Of a stretch of 32,775 bases of DNA, positions 1 through 9,125 are shown one piece after another. The notes beneath the pieces were generated by a model. It did not search any database. It was not told where the DNA came from and was given only the letters and a program-made list of their open reading frames with translations. Every line of letters begins with the position of its first letter. Within the stretch, counting starts at the first letter, position 1. The stretch comes from Verrucomicrobiota bacterium. GTDB lineage: Bacteria; Verrucomicrobiota; Verrucomicrobiia; Chthoniobacterales; JACTMZ01. The DNA lies in NCBI GenBank assembly GCA_014584375.1, contig JACTMZ010000076.1, positions 8,591 to 41,365 on the forward strand, written 5' to 3'. Made by a program: the position numbers and the translations under genes.

Positions 1-132
1 AATCGCCGCAACCGGTGCGCGGCCCGATTTCCCCGCGCAAAGGGCATCCCATGTCGCTCTGGCGTTCGCACCAAGCGCCGTGATGCAGCCGACTCCCGTC
101 ACCGCCACGCGCCCAGGTGCAACGCGTTTCAT
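1..132 (-). CDS. beta-ketoacyl-ACP synthase (KAS II/FabF-like), N-terminal part, runs off window
   Basis: Reverse complement from ATG at 132 reads MKRVAPGRVAVTGVGCITALGANARATWDALCAGKSGRAPVAAI, typical of a KAS N-terminus (VAVTGVGxITxLG); ATGA overlap with the upstream dehydratase. Confidence 0.8.
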   Translation of the reverse strand, partial: MKRVAPGRVAVTGVGCITALGANARATWDALCAGKSGRAPVAAI

Positions 133-569
133 TTTACCGCCCCGCTTTCTGCCGAAGCGGCAACATGACGACTTAACAAAATCCGCCCTCGGGCCACCGT
201 ACGCGATTCCACGGTGCATTCTGCATCAAATCCGGCCAATGCGCCAAACTCCCTCTCCAAACGCACTTCGGTGCGAAGGATCGCTCCGGGACAAACGGCG
301 TCCACAACACGAAACCGCTCGATGCCTGCGAGAAAAAGCGGAGTCAGCGGCGGCTCGTCGCCAAGCGACATCCACAAGACACCGGCAGCCTGTGCGGCAC
401 ACTCCACCAACAGCACGGCGGGCATCATGGGACGACCGGGAAAATGATCGGCAAAATACGGGGCGTCGCCCCGAAGCTCCTTCCACGCAACACCAGCGGA
501 TGAACCACTTTTTTCAAAGCGATCTATAAAACTAAAGCCCGGTCCGTGGGGAGTAAGACGCTGCATCAT
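129..569 (-). CDS. FabZ-like hotdog 3-hydroxyacyl-ACP dehydratase
   Basis: HFPGRPMMPAVLLVECAAQAAG matches the FabZ active-site region (HFPGxPxMPGVLxxE); sits next to KAS and ACP genes. Confidence 0.82.
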   Translation of the reverse strand: MMQRLTPHGPGFSFIDRFEKSGSSAGVAWKELRGDAPYFADHFPGRPMMPAVLLVECAAQAAGVLWMSLGDEPPLTPLFLAGIERFRVVDAVCPGAILRTEVRLEREFGALAGFDAECTVESRTVARGRILLSRHVAASAESGAVK

Positions 570-1189
570 GGCTTGGCATGGACTGACGAATCATCCGACG
601 GTGCATTGCGACGCGGATTGAAAAACCTATATTCCAGCGAAATTCCGCGCGGCAATGTTATTGTCATGGTTCGCAAAAGCAGCGATTCCGCATCCACGCG
701 ATTCTCTATTTTTTCAGGCATTCGAATCGAACGGACGACAGGAGTGATTGTCACAACGAATTCGTCGCCCTCCCTGGCGACCCTGCGATCCACCGGATCT
801 TCGGAGCTTTCGGGCGTCCCCCGCAGAACATTGCGCAATGCCATCAGGGCACGGGCCGCCCCGTCGGATGAGGGTTTCCTGATGGGTGCTGCACCTCCCC
901 GCGAAAATTCCAGCGTATCACCCGACAAATGAAAAAAATCACCGGGCGGCTCCGAAAACGTGACGCGGAGTTCATCGGGTGCGCGATAAAAAAACTCCCC
1001 CCGACTCACCACCGGCTCCCGCATCCCGGACATGCGAACCGTTTGTTCAAAATCCGTCCGCAGGGTGCGTGTCGTCCTCTGCATTTTCACAAACCGACGC
1101 TCAAGAGCCTCGGCTTCGACGGTGGAAAGATTTTCGGCCCGCAGGGCAAGCGGCGCCAGAATCAGCAAAATCACAAGGAAGCGGTGCAT
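566..1189 (-). CDS. LolA-like outer-membrane lipoprotein carrier family protein
   Basis: Signal peptide MHRFLVILLILAPLALRAENL, then LRTDFEQTVRMSGMREPVVSRGEFFYRAPDELRVTFSEP, LolA-like. Start re-assigned from 1369 to 1189. Confidence 0.7.
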   Translation of the reverse strand: MHRFLVILLILAPLALRAENLSTVEAEALERRFVKMQRTTRTLRTDFEQTVRMSGMREPVVSRGEFFYRAPDELRVTFSEPPGDFFHLSGDTLEFSRGGAAPIRKPSSDGAARALMALRNVLRGTPESSEDPVDRRVAREGDEFVVTITPVVRSIRMPEKIENRVDAESLLLRTMTITLPRGISLEYRFFNPRRNAPSDDSSVHAKP

Positions 1190-1202
1190 GAAAAAAGTTC
1201 GG

Positions 1203-4200
1203 TCACCGCAGGCGGGCGAATTGAAACCATTGCTCGGGATGCCGCGCAAAGGCGGGAATAAGCGCGGCGGCGATTTCGCGCGTATAATGCTCGATGGTCG
1301 CCCGCCTGCCCGAAGACAGCCAGCGGGGCTCGATATAGGAAAGCGCTTCCATTTGATATTTTCCATCACGCTGTCTCACGATGGTTACGGGAATCACGGG
1401 GCATTTTGCAAGCAGCGCCAAAAGGGCGGGGCCGGTGGCAAAGGGCGCCTCTCCGTATGGAAATGCAACGGATACGGAATTGCCATCATGCGGACGATCC
1501 GCCACCGACGCGACAAATGCCCCTTCCCTTAAATGTTTGGCGATGGCAACGGCGGAAAATGAATCATCACCAACCACAAGCGTCTCGACGCCCCAGCGTG
1601 CCCGAAAATCAGCGCGCCATTCCGTAAGCCCCTCGCCCGGCTCCGGCAAGGTCAGGGCAACAATTGGAAATCCCATCTGCGCCATCACCATGCCTCCAAT
1701 TTCAAAAAAACCAAAATGCCCGGTGACAAGGATGCAGCCGCGCCCTTCGCTCCGCGCGCGGTTCAACAGCTCAACCCCACGACATTCACCAAGCAGACCA
1801 AGTACATCCGACGGCTTTTTCAGCAAAGCTAGACGCCCGTAGGTGGAAAAATTTTCAGCCTGATTAACAAACAGCCGACACGCCGCACCAAAGGTCGCCT
1901 TTGAAGGATCAAGAAGCGCAAGATTCTCCCGCACGGATCGAACGGTCGAAGGATGCGAAAGGACGTAAAAAATTCCTATCGACCGCGAAATTATCCACGC
2001 GCCCGGACCACCAACCAACCTTCTCCCCAAAAGAATCCAATCAAAAACACCACGCCGGTAAAGACGACGGTAAAACGCCCGTTCACGATAATCCGCCGAT
2101 CGCCCGAGCAAATACAATGTCGGCAAAAATACAAGGCACGCACTCACGGCCGCAATCACTCCCAAATCCATGATCAATCCAAAATTTCGCAACGCCGGCT
2201 GCCCAGTCAGCATTGGCGCGCCAAACCCAATGCAAGCGCTCAATCCCGTCAGCAACACGGGTGCGGCCAAATGATCGTAAGTCTTCGCCAAATCGCCTTT
2301 CTGATGCTCCAGCGCCAGCAGAATGTGAAGACTGTAATCCACGACCAGTCCGAATAGCAGCGGCATGCAAATGAGGGAAACAGGCGTCAACCGCGCGCCC
2401 GTCACATAAAGAAGACCTGTGAATATGGCGAGCGAAAGGGCCAGGGCGGCCAAATTCAATGTCACAAGACGCGCGGATCGGTGAACAAGGAAACAAAGGA
2501 TGACGATGCCCACAAGTATTGCGATGCCCAATGCCCCGAAATCGCGCTGCGCCAACACGGTGACCTCATTGGTAAGCGACACCCAACTGACCGGATAAAC
2601 CGCAACGCCAGCCTCCGTAATGCCGAAGCCACCTGCAGGAACCGGGCGCTCCGCCGCACCGGGAATCCTCACGAGCGCGAATGCCCCGCCGTCATCGCGC
2701 CCGGCCATCGTCGCAAGCACATCGTCAATCGCGGAAAATGGATGGCCTTCCCCGCGTTTCACCGCATCCAACGCATCAGCCATTCTCAGCGTCGGCGCGG
2801 ACCACTCCTCCCCCAACCCGGCGGCGTCAAACGCCCGCCTCAAATCATCGGCGGCACCCGACGGCCATGCGTCGGTGTTTTTTGCCGCATTGGTTTCGCT
2901 CGGAATGCGCCACACCTGGGCGGGTGCGGATGGATTTATCTCCCGCGCCAGCTCCGTCGCCGCCGCCCGCAATGCATCATGAGAAGGCCCCCGCAGAAGA
3001 TAAACGGCGTCTCCCTCGGCAGGATCGAGTTTTGCAAGCCACTGACGCCCGACAAATGCCGCGCTGCCCACAGGTTGCAGGCGCGACAGGTCGGAGTCGT
3101 AAAGCAAATCAGGACGCGTCCACGGGCGAGCCATCACCACCGCCGCCAGCACAATCAACGAAAGCACGGCTAGCAGTCCGCGATGTCGCAAAATCCATCG
3201 CGCCGAACATCCACTGGCCCGAAAAATTTCCGGCGGTGCCTCGGGCGGATGCTCCCGCAACACCCCACTCAACAGCCAGGTTGCCAGGAGGGCGGAGGCG
3301 GGAAGCCCCGTTCCCACAAGGACGGCGAGCTGACGCAGGGCGGGAAAGGACGAAAACGCCAGGAGAAAGAAGGACAGCGATGTGACAATCGCGCTGAACC
3401 AAATGCTCCGGCACAAGGTGCGCCACACTCCTGCGTCATTGCGATGCGGCGCGGCAAAATGATGATAAACCAGGATGCTGTAATCCATGCCGACACCGAG
3501 GAGAATCGAGGCGAATCCAATGCTGATCACATTCAGCCCCCCATACAAAACACGGGCGACCAGAATACCGCAAAGCATGGCGAACGCCTGAAAAAACATA
3601 ATCCATCCCAGCGGGCGCAGCGTCCGGTAAAACGCATAAAATATTCCCGACAGCAATGCGATGGCCACACCCACCATCAGCAGCATGTCCCGACGCATCT
3701 GACGCGAAATCTCCGCCGTGAACACGGGCGCTCCTGTCAGCAGCACCTTGCCGCGCCCCGCATCGCCCAACGCCGCATCCAATGCCGATTGAAGAGCATC
3801 GGTGAAAGCTGCGTCCTCGGCAGCGGAAGTCAGACGATGATCCGGCGTCACCCTCAGGAAACCCGCAGCATCCGGCAAAAACGCCCCCGCGCTCCCAGCG
3901 TCCCCACCGGCAATCAGACCCAATGGATCCATCCGCAGCCTCGCGATTTCCACCGGATCCACTGCGCCCGCCAGCCGGGACGGAAGGGCCTCAAGCCGGG
4001 TGCGCGCCTCGTCATAAGCCACGGATTTTGTCAGCGGCAAAAAAACCTCGGGAGGGGAATTTAAAAGAATCCACGCGGCGAAGACACCAATATTATCCGC
4101 GAAATCCTCCTCCGGAGCACTCACCCTTCCAACGCCATTCACCGCCTGAAGCGCAACACGTGCCTTTTCCAACCAGCGAACGCGTTCCTGGACGGACGAC

Positions 4201-4400
4201 GCCGGATCGGCAACGACAAAAACATTATCCTCCCCAGCCGCCAAACGCGAAAACCCGACGAGCCCGCGAACGCTCGGAAGCGAATCCGGAAGGGTCTGAA
4301 GAAGCTCCGTCTGCAGCTTTAGCGTCAACAAAGCCCACACTCCAAAGCCCATGACAAGCACGAGAAACGCCGCTTTGAATGGCGATCGGAATAATGACAT
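1203..4400 (-). CDS. MMPL/RND-family exporter fused to C-terminal LpxL/HtrB-like lipid acyltransferase
   Basis: Two MMPL-like halves (GVGMDYSILVYHHF and GLVVDYSLHILLALEHQ), then in the same frame an LpxL-like domain (VTGHFGFFEIGGMVMAQMGFPIVALT...EQWFQFARLR). Start re-assigned to 4400 (MSLFRSPFKAAF). Confidence 0.82.
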   Translation of the reverse strand: MSLFRSPFKAAFLVLVMGFGVWALLTLKLQTELLQTLPDSLPSVRGLVGFSRLAAGEDNVFVVADPASSVQERVRWLEKARVALQAVNGVGRVSAPEEDFADNIGVFAAWILLNSPPEVFLPLTKSVAYDEARTRLEALPSRLAGAVDPVEIARLRMDPLGLIAGGDAGSAGAFLPDAAGFLRVTPDHRLTSAAEDAAFTDALQSALDAALGDAGRGKVLLTGAPVFTAEISRQMRRDMLLMVGVAIALLSGIFYAFYRTLRPLGWIMFFQAFAMLCGILVARVLYGGLNVISIGFASILLGVGMDYSILVYHHFAAPHRNDAGVWRTLCRSIWFSAIVTSLSFFLLAFSSFPALRQLAVLVGTGLPASALLATWLLSGVLREHPPEAPPEIFRASGCSARWILRHRGLLAVLSLIVLAAVVMARPWTRPDLLYDSDLSRLQPVGSAAFVGRQWLAKLDPAEGDAVYLLRGPSHDALRAAATELAREINPSAPAQVWRIPSETNAAKNTDAWPSGAADDLRRAFDAAGLGEEWSAPTLRMADALDAVKRGEGHPFSAIDDVLATMAGRDDGGAFALVRIPGAAERPVPAGGFGITEAGVAVYPVSWVSLTNEVTVLAQRDFGALGIAILVGIVILCFLVHRSARLVTLNLAALALSLAIFTGLLYVTGARLTPVSLICMPLLFGLVVDYSLHILLALEHQKGDLAKTYDHLAAPVLLTGLSACIGFGAPMLTGQPALRNFGLIMDLGVIAAVSACLVFLPTLYLLGRSADYRERAFYRRLYRRGVFDWILLGRRLVGGPGAWIISRSIGIFYVLSHPSTVRSVRENLALLDPSKATFGAACRLFVNQAENFSTYGRLALLKKPSDVLGLLGECRGVELLNRARSEGRGCILVTGHFGFFEIGGMVMAQMGFPIVALTLPEPGEGLTEWRADFRARWGVETLVVGDDSFSAVAIAKHLREGAFVASVADRPHDGNSVSVAFPYGEAPFATGPALLALLAKCPVIPVTIVRQRDGKYQMEALSYIEPRWLSSGRRATIEHYTREIAAALIPAFARHPEQWFQFARLR

Positions 4401-4422
4401 GCAAAAAATCAAATGCGCGCGT

Positions 4423-5671
4423 TCAGCGCAGCGACTGTATGACAGGAACCAGCCCGAACCGATTTTGAACGCGGCAAATGAGGCGAAAAATCCCCAGCCG
4501 CACGCGGTCGGGAATTCCCGGCGTCACGGCGCCGCCGACCAGCCTGGCGATGCTTTTTGAAATTCCCAAAAATGGAGACGGACTCATAAAAACTTCAAAT
4601 CCGGACACCGTATAAAACACGCGGATTATTTTTGAATATTCATTCATCCAACGGACGACTTCCTTCGTATATTTTGTTTGTTCCGAAGATTTCAGTGCAC
4701 GATGCGATGCGTCAGCCTCGACAACGAGTGACGCGGCGAGCATCGCCGATTTCAAAGCCAGCGTCACGCCGGAGGAAAAAACGGGATCAAGAAATCCGGC
4801 GGCGTCGCCGACCAGCAAAACTCGCCTCGTGGCAAACGAGGAGAATCTCCAGCTGTAATCCCCGGTGGCGACCAGTGGCGACACCGCCCGCGCCCTCGCC
4901 ATGCGTCGCCGCAGAGCGAAAAATTTCATCCATTTTTCGTCCGGCTCCCGATCCCAGCCTTTCCGAAGGCAAAACCACACCGACCGACGTGCGGTCGCCC
5001 GCCAATGGAATAAACCAAAACCATGCGTCACGAAGCCGCACAATGGCAATGTGACCCGCAGCCTTTCCCAAATTTCTCTCCACACCCTCGAAATGACCAA
5101 ATATGGCGACGCGGCGGACAGGCAGTGTCGGCAGCCGCCGCAAACCGATGCGCGCTCCGGAAAAAGCAAGGCGTCCGCTGGCATCCAGCGCCCACCGCGC
5201 GCGCAAATCACAAGTGCCGTCAGACCCGGCATACTTCACCCGCACGGCGTCGGCGTCCTCCTCCAACGCAACAACCCGTGTTTGCTCCCGCACCTCACAC
5301 CCCCGCTCCCGCGCATGATCCAGCAAAAGCTGGTCAAAACTGGCGCGATCCACCTGATAAGAATACTCCCGCCCCGACCCCAGACTGTTGCCAAACCAAA
5401 AACGATTCGTCCGCGTTCCATCCCCACTGCAAAAATCCGCACCGTATTTGCGCAGATAACCGGCACTTTCGAGTTTTCCCCAAACACCCAACTCCCGAAG
5501 CGCATCGTTGCCATGCGGCAGCAATGACTCGCCTATGCAAAAACGCGGAAACTTTGCCTTTTCAAAAATGACAACCCGCAATCCGGCCCGCGCAAGCTGC
5601 GCACCTGCGGAAGCTCCGGCGGGCCCTCCGCCGATAATGACGACATCAGTTTCCTTTGGAAGAGAACTCAT
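4423..5671 (-). pseudogene. FAD-dependent oxidoreductase (halogenase/geranylgeranyl-reductase-like) split by an apparent +1 frameshift
   Basis: Frame A (start 5671): MSSLPKETDVVIIGGGPAGASAGAQLARAGLRVVIFEKAKFPRFCIGESLLP ... VGVVLPSERLG. Frame B: DEKWMKFFALRRRMARARAVSPLVATGDYSWRFSSFATRRVLLVGDAAGFLDPVFSSGVTLALKSAM... to 4423. The two halves join near 4930-4960 with a one-base shift. Confidence 0.72.
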
Positions 5672-5948
5672 TGTTGCGAGGGGCGGCTCCGTCGGCCAGA
5701 CGGCGGACAATATAATCGCGCAATACGCTCAGGCATTGCAACGCCTCCCGGGCCGAAGTCGGATCAGTAATGGCCACCCCGTATTCCTTTTCCACGGCAA
5801 TGATCATTTGAAGCGCATCGAGTGAATCAAGCCCCACGCTGTCCGGCCCAAAAAGCGGCGTCTCCTCCTGAATGTCATCGGCGGAAATCCGAATCATGCA
5901 ATTCTCCATCAGCATTTCCCTCAGTCGCTCAAAAGTCACATCGGCCAT
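5646..5948 (-). CDS. acyl carrier protein
   Basis: VGLDSLDALQMIIAVEKEYGV contains the phosphopantetheine attachment motif DSLD; about 100 aa. Confidence 0.82.
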   Translation of the reverse strand: MADVTFERLREMLMENCMIRISADDIQEETPLFGPDSVGLDSLDALQMIIAVEKEYGVAITDPTSAREALQCLSVLRDYIVRRLADGAAPRNNEFSSKGN

Positions 5949-6011
5949 AAACTTATCACTGTAAACAACGCCGCGACACAGGTAAAGCCCATCTGATCAG
6001 TTGGCTCAAAA

Positions 6012-7139
6012 ATGCTGACACGGTTGATGCAAAAGTATTTTGGACAAAAAATAACGCGGGAGCCTCATCCGCTCGTTCCTATCCACGCGATTAAGCCAGA
6101 ATCCCAATTATGGGTGCAACGGGCGCACGGCTGGCAAAAAATGCTCCGGACTTGCCAAGGCTACAAGGCTCCCTCAAAATTCCTTTATGTCGGAGAGGTC
6201 ACGGCGAATCTTCACCGTTTCAGCAGATACAACCTCAAACGCTCGGTAAGAAAGAAAAAGATGGAAATTACTACAGACATTTACCTTGGCGACGCAGGCC
6301 ATGAGCTAAAATCATTACCGAGCAATTATGTTGATCTCATCGTGACATCCCCACCCTATGCGGACCAACGAAAGAACACTTACGGCGGCATACATCCTGA
6401 CAAATACGTTCAATGGTTCTTGCCAATTTCTGAACAACTCTTGCGGGTGCTCAAGCCAACTGGAACCTTTATTTTGAACATTAAGGAAAAGGTGCTTGAG
6501 GGAGAGCGGAGCACTTATGTTATGGAACTAATTCTCGCAATGCGACAGCAAGGGTGGCTTTGGACAGAAGAATTTATTTGGCACAAGAAAAACTGTTACC
6601 CAGGAAAATGGTCAAATCGTTTTCGTGATGCGTGGGAAAGGCTTCTTCAGTTTAACAAGGATAGAAAATTTAACATGTATCAGGAAGAAGTGATGGTTCC
6701 AATGGGAAACTGGGCTAAATCACGGCTTAAGAATCTATCAGACACAGACAAAATCAGAGATAATTCAAAAGTTGGCAGTGGATTTGGCAAGAACATTTCC
6801 AATTGGTTGGAGAGGAAAAAAGCCTACCCTACGAATGTTCTTCACCTGGCAACAGAGTGCAGCAATAAAAATCACAGCGCAGCATTTCCAGAAGAACTCC
6901 CTGAATGGTTCATAAAGCTGTTTACAAAAGAAAATGATACAGTTCTCGATCCCTTTATGGGCTCAGGGACAACGCTAAGCGTCGCAAAAAAAATGAGAAG
7001 AAACTCCATTGGAATAGATATCGTACCAGAATACTGCGAAATGGTAAAAAATAAACTTACTCCAGTCGAGCTTTATCTATTAGAACCACAAGCAAAATAT
7101 GAAACGAATAAAGTTGTGCGAAGTAAAAGAATACGTTGA
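6012..7139 (+). CDS. type II DNA methyltransferase (beta-arrangement, SPPY catalytic motif, probable N4-cytosine); the core may start at 6261
   Basis: VTSPPYADQRKNTYGG (motif IV) precedes DPFMGSGTTLSVAKKMRRNSIGIDI (motif I). The core starts naturally at MEITTDIYLGD (6261); the 83 aa before it are of uncertain status. Confidence 0.85.
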   Translation: MLTRLMQKYFGQKITREPHPLVPIHAIKPESQLWVQRAHGWQKMLRTCQGYKAPSKFLYVGEVTANLHRFSRYNLKRSVRKKKMEITTDIYLGDAGHELKSLPSNYVDLIVTSPPYADQRKNTYGGIHPDKYVQWFLPISEQLLRVLKPTGTFILNIKEKVLEGERSTYVMELILAMRQQGWLWTEEFIWHKKNCYPGKWSNRFRDAWERLLQFNKDRKFNMYQEEVMVPMGNWAKSRLKNLSDTDKIRDNSKVGSGFGKNISNWLERKKAYPTNVLHLATECSNKNHSAAFPEELPEWFIKLFTKENDTVLDPFMGSGTTLSVAKKMRRNSIGIDIVPEYCEMVKNKLTPVELYLLEPQAKYETNKVVRSKRIR

Positions 7140-7833
7140 AAAAAACATCGGAATCTTCCATCAAAAACGAATTGAAAGTCTTGATAGTCTAAAACTTTCC
7201 AAAGTTCTAAAACGCAAGAACCCATATCTTTTTAAAGCAAAACATGTATTGACCTCTGATCAGATCATTCGAGGTATCGTTGATGCCCATATTTCCTCAA
7301 ACGAAGAAACCATATTTGGTGATTGGCTCGAAGGACTCGCAATTTTCATTAACAACAAAGTTTTCGGCGGCTATAAATCTGGCATTTCAGGCATTGACCT
7401 GGAATTTGACCATAATAGAGAAAGAAATATTGTAACTATCAAATCAGGTCCAAATTGGGGAAATAGTTCCCAAATAAAGAAAATGAGGGCAGACTTTGCT
7501 ACGGCAATGAGAACCTTGCGAACAAGTAATTCACAGTTAAAAATTGTTGCAATAAATGGTTGCTGTTACGGAAAAGATAATAAGCCCGACAAGGGAGATT
7601 ATTTCAAATATTGCGGTCAGGCATTTTGGGCGTTTATCTCTGGTGAAGCTGACCTTTATACTGAAATTATTGAGCCGCTTGGATATAAGGCAAAGGAAAG
7701 GAATGAAGAATTTGTAAAATCGTATTCCCAGATGGTCAATATATTCACAAAAGATTTTTCAAACATATTTTGCAAGAACAATGGAGATATTGATTGGGAA
7801 AAATTAGTTGAGTTCAATTCAAAGGCAAAATGA
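7099..7833 (+). CDS. probable type II restriction endonuclease (PD-(D/E)XK-like) partner of the methyltransferase
   Basis: Overlaps the MTase 3' end by about 41 bp; contains GIDLEFDHNRERNIVTIKSGPNWGNSSQIKKMRADFATAMRTL, a restriction-enzyme-like catalytic region; low GC like the MTase. Confidence 0.68.
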   Translation: MKRIKLCEVKEYVEKNIGIFHQKRIESLDSLKLSKVLKRKNPYLFKAKHVLTSDQIIRGIVDAHISSNEETIFGDWLEGLAIFINNKVFGGYKSGISGIDLEFDHNRERNIVTIKSGPNWGNSSQIKKMRADFATAMRTLRTSNSQLKIVAINGCCYGKDNKPDKGDYFKYCGQAFWAFISGEADLYTEIIEPLGYKAKERNEEFVKSYSQMVNIFTKDFSNIFCKNNGDIDWEKLVEFNSKAK

Positions 7834-7935
7834 GCTTGTTGCCTCAAAATTGAAGGACACCAAAGCCATCCGAGCGGGTTGCTCTGACCTCTTCTCCTAC
7901 ATCCTCCATGCAACACATGGACCACAGCCAAAACA

Positions 7936-8076
7936 AAAACCGGCTTTGGCCACATCATAGACGCCCGCCTCGCCTTCACCCTTCGCCACCACGGCGTCAC
8001 CCATTTCGCCACGGCGAACACAACACACTTTGAGGGATTTGGGTTTGAAAAGGTGTGGAATCCACTCAACCCTTGA
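7936..8076 (+). pseudogene. C-terminal remnant of a PIN-domain (VapC-like) toxin
   Basis: Frame from 7936: KTGFGHIIDARLAFTLRHHGVTHFATANTTHFEGFGFEKVWNPLNP*, the usual end of PIN domains (D..LA..L..HGV..FATxNxxHF.GFGF..VWNPL). No N-terminal half in frame. Confidence 0.6.
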
Positions 8077-8345
8077 AACGCTCAATTCAGGCCACTTCAA
8101 AACGACGGCACATGTATTATTCTGCAAAAGTTAGCGATTAGATTGGAGGGATGTCAGCAGGGTTCATTTGGAGGCGGATTTTGGCGGTGAGCCATTTTTC
8201 GTGTATTTTGCAGAGGGGAGCAGAGACAAGGCACAGGGAGGCTTTTTCGCTGCGGGCACCTTTTTCAAGAGCGCTGGGGCTGCGCCCCGGAAACCATTCA
8301 CATCATATTTTCGGCCTGATGTACCTTGGAAAGTTTCGTTGAGAA

Positions 8346-9125
8346 CTACACAACCGGAAGCGACGTCTCAAACCCTCGATCCCGCAACTCCTGCAGGAGG
8401 CGTTCCAGCATTCCTACGCGCGATCCGAGCGGCATGCCTGGAAGCTGGTTTTCATGAATCATCACAATGGCACCCGGACGAATCTGCGAAAGGATTCTGC
8501 GAAGTGCATTTTCCGGGCGATGAACCACGCCGTCGAATCCCGATGCGGACCATCCCATCATGCGCAATCCCGCCTTTTCCACTGCGGCATGAACGAAAGG
8601 ATTTGCCAAACCAGCGGGGGCTCGAAAAAACGAAGGGCGCACCCCGACCGCCTGTAAAACAGCCTCGGAACCGCCATGAATTTCCCTCGCAACACGCTGT
8701 GGGCAAGCGGCCCAAAATGTCCGCGCGGGATGCGAGTCCGTGTGGTTGTGAATCTGATGCCCCTCGGCAACAATGCGACGCGCCAAATCCGGATGCCGCC
8801 GCACGCGCTGACCGATGACAAAAAATGCAGCACGGGCTTCATATCGGGCGAGAACATCAAGGATGCCAGGCGTGTTGTCAGGGTCCGGGCCGTCATCAAT
8901 AGTCAGCCAAATTTCCCGTTTCTCCGTCGCGAAATCATAAATAACCGGACCAAACCACCCGGAGTTTCGCGAGAGGGTCGGCACGAGCAAAATTGTCGCA
9001 GAGGCAAGGGTCAGATGATGCGCGCGCACATAGCGACCTCTTGCAGCGGCCACCGCAGCTCCCGCCGCAAGGGCCCCCGCAGCCGCCAGAGTCAGGCTTC
9101 GACGCCAGGATGTGATTTGTTGCAT
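8346..9125 (-). CDS. polysaccharide deacetylase (NodB/CE4 homology)
   Basis: LTIDDGPDPDNTPGILDVL and HQIHNHTDSHPARTF motifs; N-terminal membrane segment. Start re-assigned to 9125. Confidence 0.85.
   Translation of the reverse strand: MQQITSWRRSLTLAAAGALAAGAAVAAARGRYVRAHHLTLASATILLVPTLSRNSGWFGPVIYDFATEKREIWLTIDDGPDPDNTPGILDVLARYEARAAFFVIGQRVRRHPDLARRIVAEGHQIHNHTDSHPARTFWAACPQRVAREIHGGSEAVLQAVGVRPSFFRAPAGLANPFVHAAVEKAGLRMMGWSASGFDGVVHRPENALRRILSQIRPGAIVMIHENQLPGMPLGSRVGMLERLLQELRDRGFETSLPVV

Noticed and set aside
3183-4064. 293-aa plus-strand ORF antisense to the MMPL exporter
   Set aside because: Shadow ORF; low-complexity R/Q/H-rich translation and a strong opposing gene.
4787-5232. Programmed +1 frameshifting in the FAD oxidoreductase
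   Set aside because: No recognisable recoding signal (RF2-like slippery stop or known heptamer) was seen; indel error or pseudogenisation is simpler.
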